Origin: Treponema sp.
Lineage (GTDB): Bacteria; Spirochaetota; Spirochaetia; Treponematales; Breznakiellaceae
Assembly: GCA_009782955.1 (NCBI GenBank)
Contig: WRIB01000001.1
Coordinates: forward strand, 62,001-126,000
Direction of reading: 5' to 3'
DNA: 64,000 bases
Positions 18,262-28,023 of this stretch are shown here, piece after piece. The notes beneath the pieces were generated by a model, which worked only from the letters and a program-made list of their open reading frames with translations, ran no database searches and was not told the origin of the DNA. Every line of letters starts with the position of its first letter. The first letter of the stretch is position 1. The translations under genes and the position numbers were made by a program.

Positions 18262-18879
18262 TTAATGAATAAAATTCGTCCGTTTCCGTGGAGGAAGTTC
18301 CGGTACGGGAACTTCTTTTTTGCCGGCTTCAAGACATTTGATGAGCCATGCCATGTTTTTTCCCTGGGTTTCCATTATGCACAGGCCTTCTTCGTCCTGT
18401 AAAACTTCTTCCTGGGTATTGCCGTGAATTACATTCCAGTAGATCCCCGGTGTTATGATCATTTGAGCAAGATTAAAATAATTGTTTAATTGCTGGAAAA
18501 CTGAAATGCCTCCTGTGCGACGGAGGGATACTACCGTTGTTCCGGCCTTGTACTTCATTTTGACGCCGGGGAAAAAAAGACGATCCAAAAAGCTTTTAAA
18601 CGTTCCTGCAATTCCCCCGAAGTAAACCGGAGACGCAAGAATTATTCCATCGGCATTTTGTATTTTTTCAAAACATTCGTTCACGGGATCATCGGAAATT
18701 ACGCAGCGTTTCAATTCCGCACATTTTCTGCAGGCCAGACAACCCTGAATTTTCAGGTTTCCAACCTGGATGATTTCGGTTTCAATTCCTTCTTTTTCCA
18801 ATTCTGCCGCTATTATGGAAACTCCCCTGGCCGAAACTCCGTCCTTTCTGGGGCTTCCATTAAATGCTATTACCTTCAT
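18262..18879 (-). CDS. NAD(P)H-dependent FMN reductase / iron-sulfur flavoprotein-type
   Basis: MKVIAFNGSPRKDGVS; CLACRKCAELKRCVISDD; ILASPVYFGGIAGTFKSFLDR. Confidence 0.85.
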   Translation of the reverse strand: MKVIAFNGSPRKDGVSARGVSIIAAELEKEGIETEIIQVGNLKIQGCLACRKCAELKRCVISDDPVNECFEKIQNADGIILASPVYFGGIAGTFKSFLDRLFFPGVKMKYKAGTTVVSLRRTGGISVFQQLNNYFNLAQMIITPGIYWNVIHGNTQEEVLQDEEGLCIMETQGKNMAWLIKCLEAGKKEVPVPELPPRKRTNFIH

Positions 18880-18970
18880 AATTCTCCTTCGCATTATTTT
18901 ATTTAATTTTAAAGCATTTGACAAGCATTTATTACACCTTTATAGTGTATTATAAGCGAGGAAAAGAAAA

Positions 18971-20071
18971 ATGAAGAAATCTTTCCGTTGTGTTTTTTCG
19001 GGAGTGTTGTTATTGGTTATGATCATTTTTCCGGGTTGCGCCGGAAAACCGGCTCCTCTGGAAACTCAAAAATTTCTGGCAGATAATTATGACAACTACC
19101 TTAGCCTGGAGGCGGAAGAACTTGTCAGAACCGGGATACATTATCATGACCAGAGGGATTATCAAAATGCCCTTAATTATTATAACCAGGCTTTGGAACT
19201 TGCACCGAATCATCCGGTAATTCTTTATGAAATGGGTTATTCTTATATTTCCATGGGTAACAATGACGCAGCACTCGAAATGGCTGACAAAGGAATTGAA
19301 GAAGCGGAAAACAGGGGTTATACGGAAGTAATTCCCTCTTTGCTTGACTTAAAAGGTTCTGCCCTGGATAACATGGGGCGAAGCGAAGAAGCAATTAATG
19401 TATACCTGAAAGCGCTTAACGATTACGGTGTTTCCAATACCTTTCTTTACTATAATCTGGCCGTAAGTTATTACCGCATCGAAAAACGGGAAGACGCTCT
19501 CGAAGCGCTTGCCAAAGGTCTTGCTTTTAATCCGAATCATGCCAGCAGTAATTACCTTATGGGCAAGATCTGTATGGAAGACGGAAAAAGTACGCAGGCT
19601 TTTTATGCACTTTGCTATTTCCTTTTGCTGGAACCGAATACGGAGCGGGCATTACAGTCCTACAATACGATACTTTATATGCTCAAACCTGAGGATACGA
19701 TCGAGATCGGGATTGGGGTTCGGGATAATGGCGCTTTCACAGCTTCCGATATAGTGATTTCTACAGCTTTTGCCCTGGATGAAGAAAACTTTCGCTTAAG
19801 CGATGCGGAAAAAACAAAAGCCAAGCTGTATTACATTATGACCAGTTTGGAGGATTTAAAAAATTCTGGCAGAATTCAGCGTAGCGGCGGAGATGAGCTG
19901 TGGTGGGATTTTTATTCACCGTTCTTTAACCGGATTGCACTTTCCGACTATTTCGATATTTATTGCAAATACATTGCAATCAGCGTCGATCCCGATGTCG
20001 ACAGCTGGATTGAGAACGAGAGAAACAAGATCGAAGCTTTTTTTGGATGGCTTAACGAATATCTGGAATAA
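18971..20071 (+). CDS. TPR-repeat lipoprotein
   Basis: Lipobox MIIFPGCAG; repeated TPRs (YYNQALELAPNHPVILYEMGYSYISMGN...). Confidence 0.85.
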   Translation: MKKSFRCVFSGVLLLVMIIFPGCAGKPAPLETQKFLADNYDNYLSLEAEELVRTGIHYHDQRDYQNALNYYNQALELAPNHPVILYEMGYSYISMGNNDAALEMADKGIEEAENRGYTEVIPSLLDLKGSALDNMGRSEEAINVYLKALNDYGVSNTFLYYNLAVSYYRIEKREDALEALAKGLAFNPNHASSNYLMGKICMEDGKSTQAFYALCYFLLLEPNTERALQSYNTILYMLKPEDTIEIGIGVRDNGAFTASDIVISTAFALDEENFRLSDAEKTKAKLYYIMTSLEDLKNSGRIQRSGGDELWWDFYSPFFNRIALSDYFDIYCKYIAISVDPDVDSWIENERNKIEAFFGWLNEYLE

Positions 20072-20803
20072 ATGATAATTGGATTAACAGGGTTATACTG
20101 TGCGGGGAAAAACCATGTAAGCCTCCTTCTGGAAAGACATGGTCTTCCCGTGTTGGATATAGACAGGCTTGGTCATGAAATAATTGAAGCCGAAACAGAA
20201 AAAATAACCGGACATTTTGGAAAAGAGATTCTGGATCCCAATGGAGTAATAAACAGGAAACTTTTGGGAAAAATTGTTTTCGGTAAACCGGAACAATTAG
20301 CTGTCCTGGAATCCATTGTTCATCCCGGTGTTAATCGCCTTACCGAAGAATGGATTACAGGCAGGAAATTGGGCAAAATTTCCGGTCAGGAAACAGGAAC
20401 TTGCGTCATTAACGCCGCCCTGCTGCATAAATCTTCCGTAATTAATAAACTGAACGTGATAATTGTCGTATGCGCTCCGTTTTATCTCCGTTTTTTCCGG
20501 GCGCTAAGACGGGATAAACGCCCTCCATGGGAACTTATTAACCAGCTTCTTAGCCAAAAGGATTTTCCGCATTATCGAAAAACAGCCGGCAGAGCCGAAA
20601 AAACAAGCAAAACCGCAGAAAACCCCGCTCAACTTTTTTTCCCCGAAGCCGATATTTATACCATACAAAATTCCGGATTTTCCGGTTCTCCCCGGATGCT
20701 GGAAAAACAAATAGAAGCCATACTGGAAGGTTTTCATAATGGAAAAGAAAAAATTATTGTTGATTGCAGTTTCAGTGGGAGTAGTTCTGGTAATCATATT
20801 TAG
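20072..20803 (+). CDS. coaE: dephospho-CoA kinase
   Basis: MIIGLTGLYCAGKNHVSLLLERHGLPVLDIDRLGHEII...VLESIVHPGV. Confidence 0.88.
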   Translation: MIIGLTGLYCAGKNHVSLLLERHGLPVLDIDRLGHEIIEAETEKITGHFGKEILDPNGVINRKLLGKIVFGKPEQLAVLESIVHPGVNRLTEEWITGRKLGKISGQETGTCVINAALLHKSSVINKLNVIIVVCAPFYLRFFRALRRDKRPPWELINQLLSQKDFPHYRKTAGRAEKTSKTAENPAQLFFPEADIYTIQNSGFSGSPRMLEKQIEAILEGFHNGKEKIIVDCSFSGSSSGNHI

Positions 20804-21392
20804 TGCTGCTATACTGGTCTTTAAGCCTGGTTCCGAAGTTGTTGTTACTCCCGACGTTTCTTCTGTAAATTCCGGAGTAAACCGTTCAGCTTTTGCTGAT
20901 CCTTCGACATTGTCACAGGACGAGTTGTTTCGGGGACTCCTGGATCCCAATGGCAGTTCTCCCGTTCAAGACAGTAATACTGACAACGATCCTGCAATAA
21001 CAGTAATCAATGTTCCCAAGCCGGCAACCACAGCTGTTCCCGACGTTGCTCCGGCTGCCAAACCGGCTGCCAAGCCTGCCGCAAAACCGGCCGCCCAACC
21101 AGTTGCCCAGTCAAAGCCTGCCCCTGCAGAGCCCAAAAAAGCATTTCGCGATTATTGGGTACAGGCCGGTTCGTTTTCGACCAGGGAAAGGGCCGACGGG
21201 GTAAAAAGTACCCTTGGTACCAAAGGTATCAGCGCCATTGTTACCAACCAGGAAATTAACGGTAATACCTTTTACCGTGTACGGGTTGGACCGTATACTT
21301 CACAAAACGAAGCGGATTATTGGCTTGCTATGATACAATCAATAGACGGGTTTCAGGAAAGTCAAATCTGGGAGAGCCAGTCGTATAGATGA
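20739..21392 (+). CDS. SPOR-domain membrane protein
   Basis: N-terminal TM; AAKPAAKPA linker; YWVQAGSFSTRERADGVKSTLGTKGISAIV...YRVRVGPYTSQNEAD. Confidence 0.9.
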   Translation: MEKKKLLLIAVSVGVVLVIIFSAAILVFKPGSEVVVTPDVSSVNSGVNRSAFADPSTLSQDELFRGLLDPNGSSPVQDSNTDNDPAITVINVPKPATTAVPDVAPAAKPAAKPAAKPAAQPVAQSKPAPAEPKKAFRDYWVQAGSFSTRERADGVKSTLGTKGISAIVTNQEINGNTFYRVRVGPYTSQNEADYWLAMIQSIDGFQESQIWESQSYR

Positions 21393-21443
21393 GCAATAAT
21401 CAAATGCTCCCTTTTCTATCTCAGGGAGCCTAAAAAGGGGTGT

Positions 21444-21478
21444 AAGGCCGTCCGGGAAACCGGCGGTCTTTTTTTTTA
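21444..21478 (+). terminator. rho-independent terminator
   Basis: ggccgtccgg-gaaa-ccggcggtc followed by T9. Confidence 0.85.
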
Positions 21479-21560
21479 CATGTATCGAAAAAGAAAATAT
21501 TAAAAAATTAATCATTTATTTTGCTTTTTTCTAAAAACAGTGATATACTACTTTCAACTC

Positions 21561-21660
21561 CGATTCCCCAGAGCTAAAGCTTGGTAAGGTTATGCTCTGC
21601 GGAACGATAAGGCACAAGCGGAAACACTTGTACCCACCATTGTGTAAAGGGGTAACCAAT
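21561..21660 (+). ncRNA. candidate structured RNA / leader upstream of SUMF1 lipoprotein gene
   Basis: Potential three-stem arrangement: CCCC(21566-69)/GGGG(21649-52), CAGAGC(21569-74)/GCTCTG(21594-99), ACAAG(21614-18)/CTTGT(21627-31); non-coding. Confidence 0.3.
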
Positions 21661-21792
21661 GCAAACGTTATTTTTCTTTCCAAATCAATTTGCATTTCTC
21701 GTCTATATTAAAGATAAATTACCTCTGTCAGCCAAATATTTCTCTCAATGGACACTCTTGTTAAAAGTTATGGGAAGTAAAGGAGTTTTTAA

Positions 21793-22746
21793 ATGAAAAA
21801 GATTGCATTATTTGGGATTACCTTGTTGTTGCTGGTAATTTTATCCGGCTTTTTTGCCTGTCAAACCGATGCTAACATCATTCTTCTTGATATCGAAATG
21901 GTTCCGATTTCCGGTGGAACTTTTTTTATGGGCGGTCCGGAGGCTGAAGCTAACAATGATATTTATAGAGAAAGCCCGCAGCATTGGGTAAAATTAACCG
22001 GTTTTCAGATGAGCAAATACCTTATAACCCAAGCACAGTACCGGGCGGTAATGGGGAAAAACCCCAGTTTCTTTCAGTATAAATCCCTTGGAAATACAGA
22101 TAACTTCCCGGTGGAACAGGTAAGCTGGTATGATGCGGTGGAATTTTGCAACAGGTTAAGTGAGTTGGAAGGGCGTACAATGGCCTACAATATATTTAAA
22201 GATACTAGGGACAGTTACAACTTGAGTAATGAAGATGGGGTTAAATGGACGGTAAAACTGAGACCCGGAACCAACGGTTACCGGCTGCCCACCGAAGCTC
22301 AGTGGGAATATGCATGCAGGGCCGGGACAACAACGCCGTTCAATACCGGAGCGACTATTAACACCGATCAGGCGAATTTTAATGCAGTTCCGTATATCGA
22401 TGGCGATCTACCAATGGTTTGGCTGAAAAGGCCAACAGAGGTAGGCAGCTATCTCCCGAACGCCTGGGGTCTCTACGACATGCACGGGAATGTGTACGAA
22501 TGGTGCTGGGACTGGACCTTTCGCAGCGATAAAGACGACTTTTACAAAAACTACTATGATATCGCTCCTAATATGGTGGAAAATCCTACTGGGCTGGATT
22601 CCGGTAACCGCCGAATAACACGCGGCGGGTCATGGGATCATCCTGCGGTACGTCTTCGTTCGGCCTGGCGGGAACGTAGCGGACAGTGGAGAAAAGACTA
22701 TTATGATTTGGGTTTTCGCGTCGTACTCCCTGTTAACAGTTGGTAA
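21793..22746 (+). CDS. SUMF1/FGE-sulfatase-domain lipoprotein
   Basis: Lipobox FFACQ; MVPISGGTFFMGG, YRLPTEAQWEYACRAGT, WGLYDMHGNVYEWCWDW, RGGSW, LGFRVV. Confidence 0.9.
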   Translation: MKKIALFGITLLLLVILSGFFACQTDANIILLDIEMVPISGGTFFMGGPEAEANNDIYRESPQHWVKLTGFQMSKYLITQAQYRAVMGKNPSFFQYKSLGNTDNFPVEQVSWYDAVEFCNRLSELEGRTMAYNIFKDTRDSYNLSNEDGVKWTVKLRPGTNGYRLPTEAQWEYACRAGTTTPFNTGATINTDQANFNAVPYIDGDLPMVWLKRPTEVGSYLPNAWGLYDMHGNVYEWCWDWTFRSDKDDFYKNYYDIAPNMVENPTGLDSGNRRITRGGSWDHPAVRLRSAWRERSGQWRKDYYDLGFRVVLPVNSW

Positions 22747-22842
22747 CGATCATGTATTATCCTGCCCTTGTTAAGGGCTAAAGGCAAATATTAATTCCAT
22801 TAATGATCCAGTAAAGGATCTATAGAAAACAAGGAGTTTTTT

Positions 22843-23793
22843 ATGAAGAGAATCGTATTATTTGGAATCGCAATGTTGTCTGCAATCATAATTAGTTTTG
22901 TTGCATGTAATAACGGAAGTACAGACGATGTTAGCTTTATCGAAATGGTAAGTATATCAGGTGGAACTTTCTTCATGGGGAGTACTGTATCGACACTTAC
23001 TAATAGTGGATCTGATGAAAGAGAAAAACCGGAGCATCCAGTAACAGTGAACAGTTTTTACATGGGGAAATATGTGGTAACGCAGGGGCAATATCAGACG
23101 GTAATGGGGTCGCTGCCAACGGGGTTTGATGGAGATAGCGCTGCGAAAGGAGATAATTATCCCATGTATCGTGTTAGCTGGTATATGGCGGTTGAATTTT
23201 GTAATAAACTGAGCGAACTGGAAGGATTTACTCCGGTCTACACTATTAATAAAACCATAGGATCAGACACAACCAACACAAATAGCTCTGATACACTAAA
23301 ATATTTGGTAACTCAGGATATCAAAGCCAATGGTTACCGGTTGCCGACTGAGGCGGAGTGGGAATATGCATGCAGAGCAGGGACAAAAACATTGTACAAC
23401 AACGACAGAAACAGCATATCTGCTTCTGAAGCGAATTTTGCTCCTCCTGGCCAAAATTTTTCTTCAGGTCTTATGCCGGTAAACAGTTATGCCCCGAATG
23501 CTTGGGGTTTGTATCAAATGCATGGAAACGTGTTTGAATGGTGCTGGGACTGGTTCTTATTGACTTACTACAATGATTTGGTAGATATAAATGGCACAAA
23601 CCCTACGGAAAACCCTACAGGACCGTCTTCCGGACATGAGAGTACCCGTGTTATACGTGGAGGAGGATGGTCTCAAAGTGGTGCTGCCCCATCTGATCGT
23701 TCGGAACGCCTTCGTTCATCTTACCGGGAAAATAACCGGGCAAATAGAGATAATCTTAATGACATGGGATTCCGTGTGGTACGATCCAGATAA
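22843..23793 (+). CDS. SUMF1/FGE-sulfatase-domain lipoprotein (paralogue)
   Basis: Lipobox; SISGGTFFMGS, YRLPTEAEWEYACRAGT, WGLYQMHGNVFEWCWDW, RGGGW, MGFRVVR. Confidence 0.9.
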   Translation: MKRIVLFGIAMLSAIIISFVACNNGSTDDVSFIEMVSISGGTFFMGSTVSTLTNSGSDEREKPEHPVTVNSFYMGKYVVTQGQYQTVMGSLPTGFDGDSAAKGDNYPMYRVSWYMAVEFCNKLSELEGFTPVYTINKTIGSDTTNTNSSDTLKYLVTQDIKANGYRLPTEAEWEYACRAGTKTLYNNDRNSISASEANFAPPGQNFSSGLMPVNSYAPNAWGLYQMHGNVFEWCWDWFLLTYYNDLVDINGTNPTENPTGPSSGHESTRVIRGGGWSQSGAAPSDRSERLRSSYRENNRANRDNLNDMGFRVVRSR

Positions 23794-23820
23794 CCTGGAG
23801 GTGTAGCATTCTTTAAAAGA

Positions 23821-23850
23821 TACAGGGAACAGAAAGTTCTGTTCCCTGTA
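23821..23850 (+). terminator. stem-loop after SUMF1 paralogue
   Basis: tacagggaacagaa-agttctgttccctgta palindrome; no U-tract. Confidence 0.45.
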
Positions 23851-23896
23851 AATCTATGGTGAGTAATATACAGAAAATAAGGGACAGGAATAAAAC

Positions 23897-25186
23897 ATGA
23901 AAAACAAGCGGATTTTTGGTTTAGTTGTATTATTGCTGGCGGTGACCGTTAATATGTATACCCAAGATGTAAAATTTAGCGGCTACTTTAACAGTGGCAT
24001 AGGTATTGTATCCAGCAGTTCTGACGATTCGGATACCGTTTTAAAAGCCTTCGGTGTCGATTCGGAACAAAACGGCTACCGCTTGCGGCTGACCGGTTCG
24101 TATACCAACGAAGAAGAGAACGCCGGCATCAGGTTCCGCTTGCAGTCACAGAGCCGTCTGGATCAGGGGGGATATTTTTCCCTGCCCTTTGTCTATGGCT
24201 GGATGAAACTTTTTGACGATGTTGTCTATCTGGCAAGCGGCCTTATTGATGATACCAGTTGGCAAACTACCGACTGGTACATTATCGACGATGTGGGCGA
24301 AGGCCTTGGCGCCTTGCTTAAGGTAACGCCAATATCCGGGCTGGATTTGGGATTCGGCGCTTATCTTATTAGTCAACAGTCTGCAGCTTCCAATAATATT
24401 TTGAACTACAATGGTTTTCTTCCCAGTTATGACGCTATTACTCCTAAAATCGAAGACGCTAAATATGTTTTCAGCGCTTCCTATACAATGCCCGATGTCT
24501 TTTACCTTGGCGCTTCTTTCCGTTTAAAAAACAAGGCGGGCTGGAAGGATACTCGCCTTGATATCGAAAGATACGGGTATGATTACGAGGGAAGGCAGGA
24601 ATCCGCTCAGTTAATCGGTGAATTCCGTTTGCTGTCGGTAGAGAATCTGACGGCGGTTGTTGCCTTTTCCCTGGATAAGCTGGAAGAGTTTGATGTTGAA
24701 GGAAATACCATTGTTTCTCAAACTTTCGCATATGAACTCAATGATCTAACGATTGGACTTAATGCAGCTGAGTTTTTCTATAATCGAAAAAATATTCTTG
24801 GTCAAACAATAGCACATGCACCCAGTCTGGTCTTTAACCTTTGGGGATCGTATACAATTAATAATATCATACCCCGGTTGGATCTTGTGTACTTCTTGGG
24901 CGGCCAAAGCAAGGTTGGAGGGGACGAAGCTCTTATGTGGCACCGGAGAGGGTTTGTCAGCAGCAGAATACCCAAATTCAATTCAAGCGACAATCGCAAC
25001 CGTTCGCTGTTCAGTGTAAGGCCCTCGGTAAAGTTCGATCTGACTGGCGGAACTTTTATTGAAATTGGTAATGTGTTCAATTATGATTTTGGTAATTTTG
25101 ACAGCGCTTACGGAGATTCCAATGATCCAAATAAAAGGTATGTTATATCCAATGTCTTCTACATTGATTATACCTGGAGCTTTTAA
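23897..25186 (+). CDS. outer-membrane porin-like protein (spirochaete paralogous family)
   Basis: Signal peptide; KFSGYFNSGIGIV; alternating beta pattern; terminal aromatic F (YIDYTWSF); paralogous to 25998-27239. Confidence 0.7.
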   Translation: MKNKRIFGLVVLLLAVTVNMYTQDVKFSGYFNSGIGIVSSSSDDSDTVLKAFGVDSEQNGYRLRLTGSYTNEEENAGIRFRLQSQSRLDQGGYFSLPFVYGWMKLFDDVVYLASGLIDDTSWQTTDWYIIDDVGEGLGALLKVTPISGLDLGFGAYLISQQSAASNNILNYNGFLPSYDAITPKIEDAKYVFSASYTMPDVFYLGASFRLKNKAGWKDTRLDIERYGYDYEGRQESAQLIGEFRLLSVENLTAVVAFSLDKLEEFDVEGNTIVSQTFAYELNDLTIGLNAAEFFYNRKNILGQTIAHAPSLVFNLWGSYTINNIIPRLDLVYFLGGQSKVGGDEALMWHRRGFVSSRIPKFNSSDNRNRSLFSVRPSVKFDLTGGTFIEIGNVFNYDFGNFDSAYGDSNDPNKRYVISNVFYIDYTWSF

Positions 25187-25222
25187 AACAGGTTAGCAAG
25201 GATTTTTACTAACGGCCAAGAA

Positions 25223-25792
25223 TCACCATTCACGGGCTTTAAAACCCTCTGGAATGTTAATTCTTACCGTGTCTCCGGTTTGTTCAATGGCATAAAAGCC
25301 GGTTTCATGAATGTATTCCCTGACCAGTTTTGTCATTATCGCTCCGGCTATGGCGCCTTGGAATTTCCGCGTGTCATTGCGTGCATCTGCCCTGCTGCGC
25401 AGAATTGCTATTCGTTTAACGTGTTCGTTCACATCTTTCTTGTTCGGTTTTGCTTTTACTTCCACAGCCATTACGATATCGCCGTTTTCCAGCAATAAAT
25501 CGACTTCAGTAAAACAGTTTCTTGCAGAGTCATCAATTTGAAGGTTTTGGGAAATTTGTTCAAAGGTAAAGCCCAACTCGTTAAACTTTTCTTTAATATT
25601 CGGCACTACTAGATGTTCAACAAGTTTTCCAAAGCGATTACCCAGCTTGCCAAGCTGTTTATTAAGCCTCTCGGAACTTTCTCTCATTTCTCGCGCGTTC
25701 TCTTTCTGCTGTTCCCGGCTTTCCATCAGAGCAGCCCAAACATCTTCGAAAGTAAGACCTTTTTGTGGTTTTCGGGTTTTTGTTTTACTCAT
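25223..25792 (-). CDS. PD-(D/E)XK nuclease-like coiled-coil protein (DUF3782-like)
   Basis: FTEVDLLLENGDIVMAVEVKAKPNKKDV nuclease-like core after coiled coil; paralogue of 27323-27922. Confidence 0.7.
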   Translation of the reverse strand: MSKTKTRKPQKGLTFEDVWAALMESREQQKENAREMRESSERLNKQLGKLGNRFGKLVEHLVVPNIKEKFNELGFTFEQISQNLQIDDSARNCFTEVDLLLENGDIVMAVEVKAKPNKKDVNEHVKRIAILRSRADARNDTRKFQGAIAGAIMTKLVREYIHETGFYAIEQTGDTVRINIPEGFKAREW

Positions 25793-25832
25793 AAATACTT
25801 TCCCCTTACAATATGCTATACAAATGTGTTTT

Positions 25833-25892
25833 TTTCAACCCATTTTGGCGGGCTATACAGTATATAGGGTAAACATTGCGCTCTTGCTTGTG
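25833..25892. repeat. duplicated upstream flank, copy 1
   Basis: ttcaacccattttggcgggctatacagtatatagggtaaacattgcgctcttgcttg matches 27963-28023. Confidence 0.75.
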
Positions 25893-25997
25893 CCGGAGAA
25901 AAGAAAAATGCGGTTTTCACCATTTTTTTAAATATTATTAACAATTCCTTAACACACAAAATAAATCATTATGTAAAATCTTATTAAGGAGTAATTA

Positions 25998-27239
25998 ATG
26001 AAAAGGATTTTTTGTATTCTTATTGTTGTTTTTACAATAACGGCGGCCGGTTTTTCCCAGGAACTTAAGTTCAGCGGCTATATGAATTACGGTCTTGGGA
26101 TTGTAACTACCAATGATGGAGATGACACCAAGTCTTATCTTCAGTCATCTGGTGTTGATTCCGAGCAATATGGCGGCAGGTTCCGGCTTAACGGTTCTTA
26201 TTCCAATGAGGACAAAACCGCCGGTGCAGATTTTAGAATCCAGTTACAAGGAGCTTCGGTAAACAGTGGTGCTATCTCAGGAAATAGCTCGTATGATCTT
26301 GGTTTGGCGTATGGTTATGGATGGATCAGGCCCATTGAAATGGTTCAGGTTAAAGCAGGTATTGTAGCGGACTCTACATTTGAAACTGCAGGTCCAATAT
26401 TAAGGGATGATGCAGGCGGCGGTCACGGCCTGGGAGTCTTTGTAAAGGTTACCCCCATAGAAGGGCTTAATATCGGCGCTGGTGCATATTCAAAAGGTAT
26501 AGATGGCAGTAACGCAAATAATATAGTTACTGACATTGGCGCTATTACGGAATTGCATAAGGCTAAATATATCTTTGGCGCTGCCTATACCATGCCGGAA
26601 GTATTCAAGTTCAATATTTCGTTCAGGTCATTCAATAGTGGTCTCACTCAAACTGGTTCTAGCGCCCCCAGCAGGAATAGGGCAAGGCTCATTGGTGAAT
26701 TACAACTGCTCATGATGGAAAACCTGACTGCCATTGTAGAAACGGAATTGGACTATCTTTGGACTGATGAAGATAAATTCGATGAATTCAGCAACAACGG
26801 CAGATTTAACCTTTTTGAAACCTTTGCCTACAAAATGGACGACCTCCGCTTTGGCCTTAATGCTGCACAGTATTTTAACAATAGAGATACTGTCAGTAGT
26901 TCCAATAAGGATAAACCGGAAGTTGGTCTTCGCTTTAACCCCTGGGTAAGCTATGCCCTGGCCGACGGTAAAATAGTTCCCCGTCTTGATGCAGTGTATT
27001 TTTTACACGGCGACCGTGCAAGCACCACCGATAGATATAAGTATGATCGCAGGTATGATGTTGGTCCTACCTATGTAAAGGATGCATATATCTTTAACGT
27101 CCGGCCTTCGGTAAAATTCTTCATTGACAACAGAACTTCCTTTGAAATCGGTGATGTTTTTATGTATTCAAAAGCGGATAAAGATGCTGATGCAGTTAAA
27201 ACCAACGTAGTATACGTTGATCTGGTTGTCAGGTTCTAA
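25998..27239 (+). CDS. outer-membrane porin-like protein (paralogue)
   Basis: Signal peptide; LKFSGYMNYGLGIVTTND...SSGVDSEQYGGRFRLNGSYSNEDKTAG parallels the upstream paralogue; terminal VYVDLVVRF. Confidence 0.72.
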   Translation: MKRIFCILIVVFTITAAGFSQELKFSGYMNYGLGIVTTNDGDDTKSYLQSSGVDSEQYGGRFRLNGSYSNEDKTAGADFRIQLQGASVNSGAISGNSSYDLGLAYGYGWIRPIEMVQVKAGIVADSTFETAGPILRDDAGGGHGLGVFVKVTPIEGLNIGAGAYSKGIDGSNANNIVTDIGAITELHKAKYIFGAAYTMPEVFKFNISFRSFNSGLTQTGSSAPSRNRARLIGELQLLMMENLTAIVETELDYLWTDEDKFDEFSNNGRFNLFETFAYKMDDLRFGLNAAQYFNNRDTVSSSNKDKPEVGLRFNPWVSYALADGKIVPRLDAVYFLHGDRASTTDRYKYDRRYDVGPTYVKDAYIFNVRPSVKFFIDNRTSFEIGDVFMYSKADKDADAVKTNVVYVDLVVRF

Positions 27240-27254
27240 AAATCCTCTGCATAG

Positions 27255-27286
27255 AAGGGCTGTCCGAAAGGACAGCTCTTTTTTTT
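27255..27286 (+). terminator. rho-independent terminator
   Basis: gggctgtcc-gaaa-ggacagctc followed by T8. Confidence 0.88.
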
Positions 27287-27322
27287 GAGAAAAGATAGCT
27301 AACGAATTATTCGGAATAACTC

Positions 27323-27922
27323 TTACCACTCACGAGCTTTAAAGCCCTCCGGAATGTTTATTCTTACCGTGTCTCCGGTTTGTTCAATGGAATAAAGACC
27401 GGTTTCATGTATATAATCTCTGACCAGTTTTGTCATTATCGCTCCGGCTATGGCGCCCTGAAATTTTCGCATGTCATTGCGGGCATCTGCCCTGCTACGC
27501 AGAATTTCTATTCGTTTAATGTGTTTGTCCACATCTTTTTTATGCGGTTTTGCTTTTACTTCCACCACCATTACTGTAGTGCCGTTTTCCAGCATTAAAT
27601 CAACTTCAGTATAACAATTATTTAAGGAATCATCAATTTGATGGTTTTGGGAAACTTGTTCAAAGTTAAAACCCAACGCGTTAAATTTTTCGGTAATATT
27701 CGGCGCCACCAGATGTTCAGCCAATTCTCCAAAGCGGTTGCTCAGGAAACCAATCCTACGGTCTGTTTCTTTCATTTGCCGGTCTGTTTCTTTCATAGCT
27801 TCTCTGGTTTCTTTCATGAGCCGGTCTGTTTCCTTTTGCAGCTCTCTGTTTTCCATTAGAGCAGCCCAGACATCTTCAAAAGTGTAATGTTTTTGTGGTT
27901 TTCGGGTTTTTGTTTTACTCAT
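27323..27922 (-). CDS. PD-(D/E)XK nuclease-like coiled-coil protein (paralogue)
   Basis: MKETREAMKETDRQMKETDRRIG coiled coil; YTEVDLMLENGTTVMVVEVKAKPHKKDV. Confidence 0.7.
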   Translation of the reverse strand: MSKTKTRKPQKHYTFEDVWAALMENRELQKETDRLMKETREAMKETDRQMKETDRRIGFLSNRFGELAEHLVAPNITEKFNALGFNFEQVSQNHQIDDSLNNCYTEVDLMLENGTTVMVVEVKAKPHKKDVDKHIKRIEILRSRADARNDMRKFQGAIAGAIMTKLVRDYIHETGLYSIEQTGDTVRINIPEGFKAREW

Positions 27923-27962
27923 AATAATCCCTCCTTTGCAAGGTACAATGTAGATGTAGTAT

Positions 27963-28023
27963 TTTCAACCCATTGTGGCGGGCTATACAGTATATTAGGG
28001 TAAGCATTGTGTTCTTGCTTGTA
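27963..28023. repeat. duplicated upstream flank, copy 2
   Basis: ttcaacccattgtggcgggctatacagtatattagggtaagcattgtgttcttgcttg. Confidence 0.75.

Noticed and set aside
17817-18332. Short ORFs and repeats in the gap before the flavoprotein gene
   Set aside because: No family recognised; looks like decayed sequence. Could be a phage-antirepressor or transposase scar, but evidence by eye is too weak.
21793-23793. Diversity-generating retroelement
   Set aside because: The SUMF1-type proteins fit DGR targets, but no reverse transcriptase, accessory protein or adenine-mutagenised template repeat is visible in the window.
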